Below, in pieces: positions 18,150 through 26,681 of a DNA stretch of 64,000 nucleotides. How positions within the stretch are numbered: the stretch's first letter is position 1; each line of letters begins with the position of its first letter. The notes beneath the pieces are model-generated. The model saw only the letters and a list, made by a program, of their open reading frames with translations, was not told the DNA's origin and made no database searches. Origin of the DNA: Calothrix sp. FI2-JRJ7 (GTDB lineage Bacteria > Cyanobacteriota > Cyanobacteriia > Cyanobacteriales > Nostocaceae); contig JAHHGX010000079.1 of assembly GCA_019359675.1 (NCBI GenBank), forward strand, positions 1-64,000, read 5' to 3'. The translations under genes and the position numbers were made by a program.

Positions 18150-18422
18150 TTAAATAATAGCAGCTACAATTCTTAAAAGTGCGGAATTAATCACAGCAAG
18201 GGCAATAGAACCAATTAATGCGCTCCAAAAACCATATCTTAATCGGAAACCGTTTACCAAGTAAGCAGCTATACCAAAAATTATTGAGTTTAAGACAAAG
18301 AAAAATAATCCTATTGTTAAAATAATTAGCGGAAAACTAAAAAAAGTTAAAAGAGGTAATAAAAGCGCATTTAATATTCCTACCACAGCGGCAAACATAA
18401 GTGCCTTGCTAAAACTAATCAA
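18150..18422 (-). CDS. Phage holin family 4 (DUF/Pfam 04020-type) membrane protein
   Basis: 90 residues with the family pattern GILNALLLPLLTFFSFPLII followed by LTIGLFFFVLNSIIFGIAAYL split over three to four spans and a closing FWSALIGSIALAVINSALL. Despite the name, these are common chromosomal membrane proteins of unknown role. The frame opens with TTG at 18422, preceded by a GGAG ribosome-binding site; an internal ATG lies eight codons on. Confidence 0.8.
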   Translation of the reverse strand: MISFSKALMFAAVVGILNALLLPLLTFFSFPLIILTIGLFFFVLNSIIFGIAAYLVNGFRLRYGFWSALIGSIALAVINSALLRIVAAII

Positions 18423-18782
18423 TTTCTACTCCAATAGGTAATTTGGAGATAATTAGAAAACTCAATGCAGTCACGAACCATGTTATAAGTATTTCAAGTA
18501 TAATTAAAGTCGTATATATCACAAAGTTTGCTAATTACCTTCACCCTATCGGTAGAAGATATGGTGATAATTTTTCTACTGGTAGTTAGAGCGTATAAAT
18601 CTTTGGAAAATCTTATTCTTAAGACAGGGCAATTAAAACAGCAATTAATTTTCATTTTGACTTAATTGCTGCTATAGAGACATTACCATTTTACCGTCCT
18701 AAGCTACTTCCCCCGCTAGACGTATCTTAATTAATTTAAAAATACGATAGTTCCTAGGTAGCTATTACCTTGAGGAAAATTT
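18423..18782. other. Intergenic region, imperfect hairpin only
   Basis: The region separates divergently transcribed genes and so should contain two promoters. A hairpin cagcaattaat...attgctg lies near 18636-18670. Nothing else can be supported. Confidence 0.4.
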
Positions 18783-19184
18783 ATGCCTTTAAACGAAAAT
18801 CTGAGACAGTACCCAACAACAGAAGGTAATATAACTGACTTTAATAGCAATACAGATACCCACGTAACTGTAGATGCTAATTCATATGATAACAGTAATG
18901 CCAATCAAAAAGAGTTTGAGCTTTCATTGGGTGATACCGTTATATTAGTTACACCAATATTATTTGTATTGACGACTGTAGGAGTTGTATTTTATAGGCT
19001 GAAGCAAGTTAAAGCTGTTACGCTTCCATGTAAAAAATGTCAGTACTATAATAGTAACAATTATCTTAAGTGTGCAGTAAATCCAGCAGAAGTACTTACA
19101 GAAAAAGCTAAAGACTGTCGCGATTATACATCACAACCGCGAAAGTTTTCTTGGTCTTGGAAAGGGTTTGATAAGAGGCAGTAG
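18783..19184 (+). CDS. Membrane-anchored small cysteine-motif protein
   Basis: 133 residues. An Asn/Asp/Thr-rich N-terminal 55 residues is followed by one membrane span (VILVTPILFVLTTVGVVFY) and a C-terminal zinc-finger-like segment: CKKCQYY, LKCAVNP, DCRDYT. The same CxxCxYY...C...C...DC pattern appears in the protein encoded at 59288. The stop codon TAG lies inside the first bases of the repeat element at 19181, so the original C-terminus may have been altered. Confidence 0.65.
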   Translation: MPLNENLRQYPTTEGNITDFNSNTDTHVTVDANSYDNSNANQKEFELSLGDTVILVTPILFVLTTVGVVFYRLKQVKAVTLPCKKCQYYNSNNYLKCAVNPAEVLTEKAKDCRDYTSQPRKFSWSWKGFDKRQ

Positions 19185-19243
19185 GGTGCGTGACGCCACG
19201 AAAAAACTTCAACGTAGTTACAATACCTGTGGCGTCACGCACC
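19181..19243. repeat. Palindromic element, GGGTGCGTGACGC family, copy 2
   Basis: Arms gtagggtgcgtgacgcca and tggcgtcacgcacc enclose cttcaacgtagttacaatac. The TAG stop of the preceding gene is formed by bases 2-4 of the element. The tandem repeat at 19240 begins directly at its right end. Confidence 0.85.
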
Positions 19244-19372
19244 ATTCTGTTGATGAAAGGCAGCACCATTGTGTTGATTACAACAATATCGATGGTGCGT
19301 GAAAGCACCATTTTGTTGATAAAAGGCAGCACCATTGTGTTGATTACAACAATATCGATGGTGCGTGAAAGC
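19240..19372. repeat. Tandem direct repeat, two units of 66 bp
   Basis: Units 19240-19305 and 19306-19371 differ at only two or three positions; each runs from caccatt.tgttgat to ggtgcgtgaaag. Each unit also has internal complementarity (caccattgtgttgatt against aatatcgatggtg). A third end, ctttcacgcaccc, occurs inverted at 19410-19423, so the whole 19181-19424 block looks like nested, partially duplicated palindromic elements. Confidence 0.9.
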
Positions 19373-19375
19373 ACT

Positions 19376-20872
19376 TTAATCTTTCAGAGAATTGGGGTTA
19401 GTAATGGCTTTCACGCACCCTACAATGCACCCGCTTCGGGCAGGAATATGGAGGGTTACTTGTTTGGTTTCTGATTCGTTATTCCATTCAAGTTCGGCGC
19501 CCCCGTATAATACGTTGTTGGGTAAAGAATGTAAGCTGCTAACATCTAAGTTTGTTTTGGAATCAGATGTACCTGCGTTAACCGCAATAACTAGTTGTTC
19601 GTTATTGAGTACACGAGTAAATATATATACATCACCTTGTGCGTACAAAACTTTGTAGTCTCCTGTTCGCAAGCACGGGTACTTGTGACGAAGTGTAATT
19701 AGTTGACGATGTGTATTAAGTATTTCATTATTCCAAGCTGCTTCTAAGGGAAAACCTCGACGTGAGTCTGGGTCTAATGCTCCTGGTAATCCAACTTCAT
19801 CACCATAATAAATGCTAGGGGCGCCGGGAAATGTCATTAAAAGCAGTGTACATAATTCAATACTCGGTATGTCTCCACCTGCAATGGACATTAAGCGTGC
19901 AGTATCATGACTAGCAAGTAGGTTCAACTGCGTTAATTGAATTTCCCAAGGATACAGTTCTAATAATTCCTGGATTTTTTGAGCATATTCAGCAGCAAAT
20001 AACGGAGGATAAGGTTTGTAATCACGACTTTGTACTTGGTCGAGAACTACTCTATCTCCTGCTGCAAATGCAATAGTCGGGCCAGCAAACAAGTAATTCA
20101 TTACCCCGTCAAATTGCTTGCCGTCTAACCATTGTCGTGAATCTCCCCAAACTTCACCCACAATATAAGCGTCGGGGTTAACTGCTTTCACACGGTCTCG
20201 AAATTCTTCCCAAAATCCTGGTGTCTTAATTTCAAATGGTACATCCAGGCGCCAGCCATCAATACCAAATTTGACCCAATACTCAGCAATTTCCATAATG
20301 TACTCGCGTACTTCTGGATTATCATGGTTAAACTCAGGTAAAGCCCGATTTCCATCCCAACTTCCATAGTTAGCTGGTGCATCCCCTGTATAAGGAGCAA
20401 GGGGCCAGCCTTCAATTTTAAACCAATTTACCCAAGGTGAGTGAGGACCATTTTCTAATACGTCGTGGAAAAAGAAAAAACCACGACTCGAATGATTAAA
20501 TACCCCATCTAATACAACTTTGATGTCACGTGCGTGTGCAGCATCCAGTAACTCACGAAACGCTTCGTTACCACCCAACATTGGGTCTACCTGATAATAA
20601 TCGTGCGTATGATAACGATGGTTACTAGCTGACTGAAAAATTGGCGTAAAGTAAATTGCATTAATCTCTAGAGACTTAATATAGTCTAATTGTTCTATAA
20701 TTCCCCATAAATCACCCCCCTTGTAACCTTGAAGTGTGGGCATTGCCTCCCAGTCTTCCCAGCGCGCATCATGTAATAATCGCTTTCGAGGTTGTTTGCT
20801 TTTTGCAAAGCGGTCAGGGAATATTTGGTAAAAAACTGCGTGCTTTACCCAGTCTGGTGTTTGAATTTGCAT
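19376..20872 (-). CDS. GH13 alpha-amylase family enzyme (neopullulanase/cyclomaltodextrinase-like)
   Basis: 498 residues, beginning directly with WVKHAVFYQIFPDRF, so without the N-terminal starch-binding domain of larger neopullulanases. The four GH13 regions are visible: DGVFNHSS, GWRLDVPFEI with the nucleophile Asp, VGEVWGDSRQ with the acid/base Glu, and LASHDTARL with the transition-state Asp. It should hydrolyse alpha-1,4 (and perhaps alpha-1,6) bonds in maltodextrins or cyclodextrins in the cytoplasm, helping glycogen turnover. The last codons run into the edge of the repeat block, so the C-terminal tail (about the last 15 residues) may not be original. Confidence 0.92.
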   Translation of the reverse strand: MQIQTPDWVKHAVFYQIFPDRFAKSKQPRKRLLHDARWEDWEAMPTLQGYKGGDLWGIIEQLDYIKSLEINAIYFTPIFQSASNHRYHTHDYYQVDPMLGGNEAFRELLDAAHARDIKVVLDGVFNHSSRGFFFFHDVLENGPHSPWVNWFKIEGWPLAPYTGDAPANYGSWDGNRALPEFNHDNPEVREYIMEIAEYWVKFGIDGWRLDVPFEIKTPGFWEEFRDRVKAVNPDAYIVGEVWGDSRQWLDGKQFDGVMNYLFAGPTIAFAAGDRVVLDQVQSRDYKPYPPLFAAEYAQKIQELLELYPWEIQLTQLNLLASHDTARLMSIAGGDIPSIELCTLLLMTFPGAPSIYYGDEVGLPGALDPDSRRGFPLEAAWNNEILNTHRQLITLRHKYPCLRTGDYKVLYAQGDVYIFTRVLNNEQLVIAVNAGTSDSKTNLDVSSLHSLPNNVLYGGAELEWNNESETKQVTLHIPARSGCIVGCVKAITNPNSLKD

Positions 20873-21217
20873 ACATTACTTAACATGACTTTATAGCAAT
20901 AGTTACAAATACACATCCCATAACGGGTCTTACTTCTGGTAGAAATAATCAAATTTCACACCAAAAACAATTCAAAGCCCTTCCATTCGCTACAATGAAT
21001 TTCCCAATCAAAATACTTTACTGTTCAAGCAAAAGGTAAATATTTTGGTTAGGCGCCTATATATTACTCATTTTTTCTATTTATTTTGTAACTTATGATA
21101 CTAAATAACTTATTTTTACCTAAAAAGCAGATAGTTAAAATTAATCAAATCAAATAAAAAAGAAAAAGTTTCTTTATATACATTAACGTAGGTAGGCAAG
21201 AGCGCGCATGACTTTGT
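20873..21217. other. Intergenic region, nothing recognised
   Basis: AT-rich sequence between the divergent amylase and WD40 genes. One GGCGCC site and a few poly-A/T runs are the only marks. Confidence 0.4.
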
Positions 21218-22942
21218 ATGTACATGAACTGGACTAGCTTGCTCAAATCACAACAAGTAGATTTTCTAACTAGAGTCAAGAAACCCAAGACTTACGAAGT
21301 TTCTTTGTTAGAAAGTTCTGTAAAGGGTTGTCACTGTGAGATTATGGCGTTTAAAGGTGAAGCATTGACGAAGCTTCACACAATAGCGCGTCAACAAGCT
21401 GAACTTGTCGCAAAAAATCCACCCCCAGTCCCTCCAGAATATCCAGAACCCCCAGACTGGACGATACCTTTCCCCAGGTTTTTTAAGCAGCAAGCTATTG
21501 ATTATTTGTTACGAGAGCAAATTGTCGAAAGGGTTATGCAGGAACGCTTGGGTAAATTGGTTAAAAAAGTGCCTCATGATGTTTTGACAAGTATTGCTTT
21601 AGATGATGAAGGAAATTTGAGAAATGAAAGTAAGTTTTGTTACTCGCTCTTCAATAATCCTAAATTTACTATTCAAGTTCATGTAGCAGATAGTGAGAGT
21701 TTTAACGGCATTAAAAAAGATAAGATTAAGTGGACTGTTACACAAGATGATTTAAAGAGCGACTTATTAATTTTTCTATGTTTGTTTTATCCATTTACTG
21801 GTAAACATGGAGACGAAAGACAAGTTGTAATTGCCGGGTTTTTACCGACAGATTTAATAGAATCTAGTGACCCTAAAATAACTGTGGTTCCAAGTAAATT
21901 ATTATATTCGGGTGGTTTGAATTGGTATTTAGACTCATTTACTACTAACGAGGATGACATTGATGTTGACGAAGAAATAATCCTAGCTGAGACTATTCAA
22001 ATTGCATCAGACCATATTACTGGAGACTGGGAATACTGGCAAACTTTACGTGGTCATACACAAGGCATTAATTGTTTGGCTTTTAGTCCTGGTAATAAAA
22101 ATAAGGTGCCATTACTTGCAAGTGGTAGTCGGGGTGAAACCAAATTATGGGATTTAAATAAAGGTGAGTTAATTTGTACTTTTTCTGAGCTACCTTGGAG
22201 TAAACCTGGACTAGTTGATGAAATCAATGCATTAGCATTTAGTCCAGATGGGCAAATTTTAGTAAGTGGTGGCGCCGACTCTACAATTAAAATATGGCAT
22301 ATAGGCGCCAAAGATTTAATAGATATTTTACACAAGCATAATGGCATGGTACGGGGAGTTGCTTGCAGTCCTGATAATAGGATGATATTTACAGGTGGTG
22401 ATGATAGAAGAATTTTATATTGGGATTTACAGTCACGAAAAGTACACAGTTCGTTTTCACTTGATGATACAACTGCTCATGCACTTATTTTAAGTCAAGA
22501 TGGAAAAACTCTTGTGACAGGTAGTTATCGTAAAATTAAAATTTGGCACCTAGAGGGAGAAGAAACACTACTACAAAATTCATTCAGCGCGCATTCGCAT
22601 ATTGTTAGTTGCTTATGTTTAAGTAGTGATAGCAAAATATTAGTAAGTGGTAGTCGTGACCAAAGTATAAAAGTGTGGAATTTAGAAACAGGTACACTAA
22701 TTAGAACTATAAAAGGACATAGCGAGGGAGTTTGTGCTATTGCCCTTAGTCCTGACGGTGAAATTATAGCTAGCGGGAGTGCAGACAAAACTATTAAACT
22801 GTGGCATTTAGAAAGTGGGGAGTTATTAGCAACATTTATTGGTCATACTAATAGTGTAACTGGGTTAACATTTACGGCATCAGGAGAAATACTTGTGAGT
22901 GCTAGCCTAGATAAAACAATTAAAATATGGCAGCGGTCATGA
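21218..22942 (+). CDS. WD40 repeat protein with a cyanobacterial N-terminal domain
   Basis: 574 residues. Residues 1 to about 270 form a domain that I do not recognise, including a proline-rich stretch PPPVPPEYPEPPDW near residue 68 and an acidic end. From about 275 there are seven WD40 blades ending in the usual WD-like dipeptides (KLWDL, KIWHI, LYWDL, KIWHL, KVWNL, KLWHL, KIWQR), enough for one closed propeller. It is probably a protein-interaction scaffold. An alternative start lies two codons downstream. No kinase or peptidase domain is fused, unlike many cyanobacterial WD40 proteins. Confidence 0.9.
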   Translation: MYMNWTSLLKSQQVDFLTRVKKPKTYEVSLLESSVKGCHCEIMAFKGEALTKLHTIARQQAELVAKNPPPVPPEYPEPPDWTIPFPRFFKQQAIDYLLREQIVERVMQERLGKLVKKVPHDVLTSIALDDEGNLRNESKFCYSLFNNPKFTIQVHVADSESFNGIKKDKIKWTVTQDDLKSDLLIFLCLFYPFTGKHGDERQVVIAGFLPTDLIESSDPKITVVPSKLLYSGGLNWYLDSFTTNEDDIDVDEEIILAETIQIASDHITGDWEYWQTLRGHTQGINCLAFSPGNKNKVPLLASGSRGETKLWDLNKGELICTFSELPWSKPGLVDEINALAFSPDGQILVSGGADSTIKIWHIGAKDLIDILHKHNGMVRGVACSPDNRMIFTGGDDRRILYWDLQSRKVHSSFSLDDTTAHALILSQDGKTLVTGSYRKIKIWHLEGEETLLQNSFSAHSHIVSCLCLSSDSKILVSGSRDQSIKVWNLETGTLIRTIKGHSEGVCAIALSPDGEIIASGSADKTIKLWHLESGELLATFIGHTNSVTGLTFTASGEILVSASLDKTIKIWQRS

Positions 22943-22961
22943 ATTGGTAACGTTTATAATT

Positions 22962-22990
22962 TGTAGAGACGTTACATGTAACGTCTCTAC
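22962..22990. repeat. Perfect palindrome GTAGAGACGTTACATGTAACGTCTCTAC
   Basis: A long perfect palindrome downstream of the WD40 gene with a central CATG. A sister with a different inner sequence but the same outer arms and centre is at 55811. It may act as a terminator hairpin. Confidence 0.8.
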
Positions 22991-23007
22991 ATTATTATAT
23001 TATTATG

Positions 23008-23576
23008 TTAAGAATATTTCACAGGAATTGTAATTATAAACTCAGTACCTTGCCCCAATTGACAATTAATCTTAATACTTCCACCATGTTTTTCCACAAT
23101 AAATTGCCGTCATTATAAGGTGCTGGTAATCGTTCTCCCACTTGCCCACGAATTTTTTGATCAACAAAGAAGTAGGGTCAAATGACTTTATTCGCTTTTT
23201 AGAAATACTCAGATGTTTGACTGGCGCCAACTCCTGAGTTCAAAGAACTTTTTTGTTTGTAAAAAGAGAAAACTAATTTTTTGAAAGCTTCTAAGTCTCT
23301 AATCTTGAATTCATCAAACGTTTTAATTGCGGCAGCTAAGTTTAGTGTCGAACGCTGAATTTCCGTCAGTTCTACTTCAACTGACTTTACTTTAATGCTT
23401 AAGTGTCTTTGAATTTCTTGCTTCGCTTGATTTTCAAGTATCTGATAGAAAAGATAAGACATTGACCCCAGTCCGACTAATGCACCGCTAAGGACGTAGA
23501 CAAATAATCTGGCGCCAATAGATTTATGAATTGGATTAAACACCTTTGCTTCGTATTTGGTTTGAGTTGCGACCAT
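23008..23576 (-). pseudogene. Sensor histidine kinase with large internal deletion
   Basis: The 125-codon N-terminal frame has a membrane span (LFVYVLSGALVGLGSMSYLFY) followed by the start of a periplasmic sensor domain (EVELTEIQRSTLNLAAAIKT). After a frameshift, DQKIRGQVGERLPAPYN matches the next part of dCache sensor domains in cyanobacterial kinases. The text then jumps directly to IVEKHGGSIKINCQLGQGTE followed by FIITIPVK and a stop, the extreme C-terminus of a HATPase domain. The HAMP, His-box and most of the ATPase domain are deleted. The terminal piece closely resembles the end of the intact kinase next door. Confidence 0.85.
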
Positions 23577-23639
23577 GACAGGTAAAACTTTGTTGAGTCA
23601 TTACTTATAGTTTACCCACAAAGTTTACAAATCTAACAC

Positions 23640-23667
23640 CTAGAAACCGTAGAAACCGGGTTTCTTA
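23640..23667. repeat. Single palindrome AGAAACCGGGTTTCT, copy C
   Basis: One full palindrome preceded by a partial one (tagaaaccg), without the usual spacer; it lies immediately beyond the 3' end of the intact kinase gene and could terminate it. Confidence 0.75.
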
Positions 23668-23668
23668 A

Positions 23669-24961
23669 TTATTGATGTATGGGAATAGTAATCAAAAATT
23701 CAGTTCCTTGTCCTATTTCGGAATTAACTTCGATACTACCATGATGCTTTTCAATAATAATTTGATGTACAATTGCTAAACCTAATCCTGTCCCTTTTCC
23801 TACTTCTTTAGTCGTAAACAAATGTTCAAAAATTTGATTTTTGATTTTTTCATTGATTCCAAGACCGCTGTCTTTGATAGAAATTAAAACTGATTTTTGA
23901 TTTTCAGTAATAGTTGTTTTTACGAAAATATAATTTTTTTGATTATAATTATAGTTTTTATGCTGCAAATTTGCTTCATCTATTGCGTCTATAGCGTTAG
24001 CAATAATATTCATAAATACTTGATTCAATTGTCCAGGATAGCACTCGATAAGCGGTAACTCACTATAGTCTTTATAAACCTCGATTTCTGGACGAGAGTC
24101 TGAAGCTTTGAGACGATGTTGAAGAATTAAAATAGTACTATTTATTGCTTCATGAATATTAAATAAGACATATTTATTATTATCAGCACGCGAAAACGTT
24201 CTTAAACTGTTACTGATATCTTTAATACGACTTATTGCTGTGTGCATAGACTCGAACATCTTTGGCAAGTCTGAGCGCAAATAATCTAAATCTACTGCTT
24301 TGATACATTCCTGTAAGCAAAGACTAGCTTGAGGAAACTCTTTTTGATAGCAGTCAATAACTTGAAACAAATCTTTAACACTATCTTCCATTAATACGAA
24401 ATTACCATTAATACATCCCATTGGGTTATTAATTTCGTGTGCAACACCTGCAACCAATTGTCCTAATGCTGACATTTTTTCATTTTGCACAAGTTGCAAT
24501 TGCATTTGTTTGAGTGAATGCAAGGTTTGTGAAAGTTCTTGAGTACGTTCTTCAACTCGTTGCTCTAATTCGTGTGTTGTGCGCTTTAGCTTGATGTGGA
24601 TGTTAACTCGTGCTAGAACCTCTTTTTGCCGAAAAGGTTTTGTAATATAATCAACTGCTCCTAAACTGAGTCCTTTAATTTTATCTTCGCTATCACAAAG
24701 AGCTGTCATAAAAATAATTGGTATTGATTGAGTTATTGCACTAGCTTGCAATCTTCGACAAGTCTCAAAACCATCCATATCAGGCATCATCACATCAAGC
24801 AGTATTAAATCTGGCTGTTGTTGCATAGCGATTTGAATACCTTCCTCACCGCTCATCTGCACAAAAATCTCATAGTTTGCAGTTACTAAAGTCTCATACA
24901 AAACTTCTAAATTTATTGGGTTGTCATCGATAATCAAAATCGTTCCGTTTGTTTTTGTCAT
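23669..24961 (-). CDS. Response regulator-histidine kinase hybrid
   Basis: 430 residues: receiver domain (residues 8-122) with phospho-acceptor D56 in LILLDVMMPD, the switch Thr in FMTAL and Lys in ITKPF; a coiled coil (125-160); DHp His-box GVAHEINNP with H174; and a HATPase domain with DSGLGIN and GKGTGLGLAI. The receiver is N-terminal to the kinase, an arrangement common in cyanobacteria, where an upstream sensor kinase passes phosphate to this protein. There is no input domain or membrane span, so it is cytoplasmic. Monocistronic, flanked on both sides by broken kinase genes. Confidence 0.93.
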   Translation of the reverse strand: MTKTNGTILIIDDNPINLEVLYETLVTANYEIFVQMSGEEGIQIAMQQQPDLILLDVMMPDMDGFETCRRLQASAITQSIPIIFMTALCDSEDKIKGLSLGAVDYITKPFRQKEVLARVNIHIKLKRTTHELEQRVEERTQELSQTLHSLKQMQLQLVQNEKMSALGQLVAGVAHEINNPMGCINGNFVLMEDSVKDLFQVIDCYQKEFPQASLCLQECIKAVDLDYLRSDLPKMFESMHTAISRIKDISNSLRTFSRADNNKYVLFNIHEAINSTILILQHRLKASDSRPEIEVYKDYSELPLIECYPGQLNQVFMNIIANAIDAIDEANLQHKNYNYNQKNYIFVKTTITENQKSVLISIKDSGLGINEKIKNQIFEHLFTTKEVGKGTGLGLAIVHQIIIEKHHGSIEVNSEIGQGTEFLITIPIHQ

Positions 24962-25093
24962 ATTTTGATTAAATTAAATTTAGTTTAAGTTGATTTATAA
25001 GTATGCTTACTTCTCGGTGCCATGAAAGCAAACACTATATATTTATGTTAACAAACGTTACATCTGTTTATATTTGGCGTGAATATTTTTACA

Positions 25094-25360
25094 TCATATT
25101 ACGCCAAGTTGATAAATATACCTAGCGCCAAACAGAAAATATTTGAACGTGACGCTGAATATCACCAACTTGTTGAAGGGTGTAAAAATTTTCTCAAACT
25201 GTACTACGCTCATTCCAACACCTATATCCTTAATAAAGAAATGTAAAACTATATCTTCTGCGCTAAAGTGATTAACGTCAATATGCAATGTGACACTATC
25301 GACATCTGTAAACTTAATTGCATTGCCTAACAAATTAACCAGTAGTTCTGCTAGATGTTT
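25094..25360 (-). pseudogene. Histidine kinase ATPase-domain fragment
   Basis: The reading KHLAELLVNLLGNAIKFTD, then FIKDIGVGMSVVQFEKIFTPF, is an N-box and G1-box of a HATPase domain. After FTPFNK the frame shifts: the adjacent frame reads QVGDIQRH, which is the expected continuation. No His-box, no input domain and no G2 box remain. It is a second broken kinase beside the intact one. Confidence 0.8.
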
Positions 25361-25774
25361 TTCTATTTACAGTTACGTTCCAAGGCAAATTTATACAACG
25401 GCTTGTATAAATGAAGGTAAGTACACAGAATTATGATATAGTTTTGGTTGATGCGCTTCAGTTTTGGATAAGTCGAGTACATTGGTTTATATATATATAA
25501 TTATCTCGGTTGCCATTTTTTTTCTAGATTTGACGTATTGCTTCTAAAAATGGCGCCCTCCGGCGTTCGTGATTTTTAGGATTAAGTAATTTACTGTCTT
25601 CTGCTCATTCAGAAGCGAAAGGCACCAGATAGTAATAGCATTAATCGGTCAATAGATAATGAGGATTAGTTTATGCCGATAGCCAAAATATCTTTATGAG
25701 TGATTATACGCATACAAGTTTGGTTAAGATAAGGTTATATGTATGCTAATTTTTAGTTAATTAGTTAATATTTA
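25361..25774. other. Intergenic region, nothing recognised
   Basis: AT-rich, with a tatatatata run near 25490 and one GGCGCC. Stops are frequent in all frames. No repeat family member is present. Confidence 0.4.
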
Positions 25775-26002
25775 GTGATTTTCGGTAGAGGAACGCCTTT
25801 GAATAACTCAAAAATCCCACAAGTAGGAGACAAAGTTTTTATCCTACGTCCAACTTATGTAGCTGGAAGCGTTGGTATAGTTCGTGGAGAGGAAATTTTG
25901 TCAGATGGTAAACCCAGTGGCAACTGGATAATTGAAGTCACTTCACAAGACCTCGTTTTGTCCCTAGAAAGGAATGAGTTCCAAGTCATGAATAAGGAGT
26001 AA
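25775..26002 (+). CDS. Small conserved-looking hypothetical protein
   Basis: The longest frame (GTG at 25775) gives 75 residues. A ribosome-binding site agaggaa at 25786-25792 points instead to a TTG start at 25799, giving 67 residues that begin LNNSKIPQVGDKVFILRPTY. The PQVGDKVFIL...GSVGIVRGEE pattern resembles small SH3/KOW-like beta-barrel proteins. Function unknown. Confidence 0.6.
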   Translation: MIFGRGTPLNNSKIPQVGDKVFILRPTYVAGSVGIVRGEEILSDGKPSGNWIIEVTSQDLVLSLERNEFQVMNKE

Positions 26003-26039
26003 TCAAATGGGTAAGTTGTATTAATTTTAGATATATTAC

Positions 26040-26315
26040 TTAAATATCTTGAGTATTTGTTGGCGCCTCTACGCCAATACCCAATTCTTTTTTGCTACGT
26101 TTGAGTTGCTTCCACAGCACCTTGACCTGATTATATGCATCTTCTGGTGCGAGTTTGCCCGATGTTTCTAGGGTACTAATATAGCCTACTTTTTGTGCAA
26201 ACTCTTGAAGATTAGCATTAAATACCAGGTTTTGCGGTTGAACCTTACCATAGTAGCGACTGCGAGGGAAAAGAAAATTATGTTTGTCTTGCTGATTTGA
26301 ATCTACCATTTCCAA
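26040..26315 (-). CDS. Hypothetical protein (cyanobacterial small protein family)
   Basis: 91 residues, soluble and helical: FLFPRSRYYGKVQPQNLVFN, then QEFAQKVGYISTLETSGKLA with DAYNQVKVLWKQLKRSKKEL. I recall this pattern from a cyanobacterial protein family of unknown function (DUF7219-like), but that name needs checking. It is convergent with the small gene at 25775. Confidence 0.65.
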   Translation of the reverse strand: MEMVDSNQQDKHNFLFPRSRYYGKVQPQNLVFNANLQEFAQKVGYISTLETSGKLAPEDAYNQVKVLWKQLKRSKKELGIGVEAPTNTQDI

Positions 26316-26681
26316 ACAATTCCCTAATAAATTTATACTTTGGCTTTTAAATTCATAATCTTAGATGCTACTACATCCAGCTAGATATCTTTATCTAACC
26401 TGAGATATATATTGGCAATAATATTTACAATAAATAATAGTAATTTTACTGTGGCGAATTTTATCAATATGGTTACATGTCGCAATCTTCGTCTTGAAGA
26501 AAGCGAATTTGCTTTTGAGCGTATTCTTGCAATGCAGTATTATTATGCGTTTCGGGTGGGGTGAGGTGCGTGGCACCTTTTGATAATTAGCTTCGTTGTA
26601 AAATTGTTTAGGCGCCACGCACCCTACGTTTATATGACAATGGAGAAGGATAGAAAAAATAACAACTAATAAGAAGCTCTT
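26316..26681. other. Intergenic region containing palindromic element copy 3
   Basis: The region holds the element at 26555-26628 and presumably the promoters of both neighbours. A 75-codon frame at 26391-26618 lies across the element and is rejected as a gene. Confidence 0.5.
26555..26628. repeat. Palindromic element, GGTGCGTGGC family, copy 3 (diverged)
   Basis: Arms gtgaggtgcgtggcacc and ggcgccacgcaccctac. The arm centre is GTGGC/GCCAC instead of GTGACGC, but the outer part and the loop motif (cttcgttgtaaaattg) match the other copies. Confidence 0.7.

Noticed and set aside
26391-26618. Open frame of 75 codons on the minus strand
   Set aside because: It runs through a palindromic element and has no family features.
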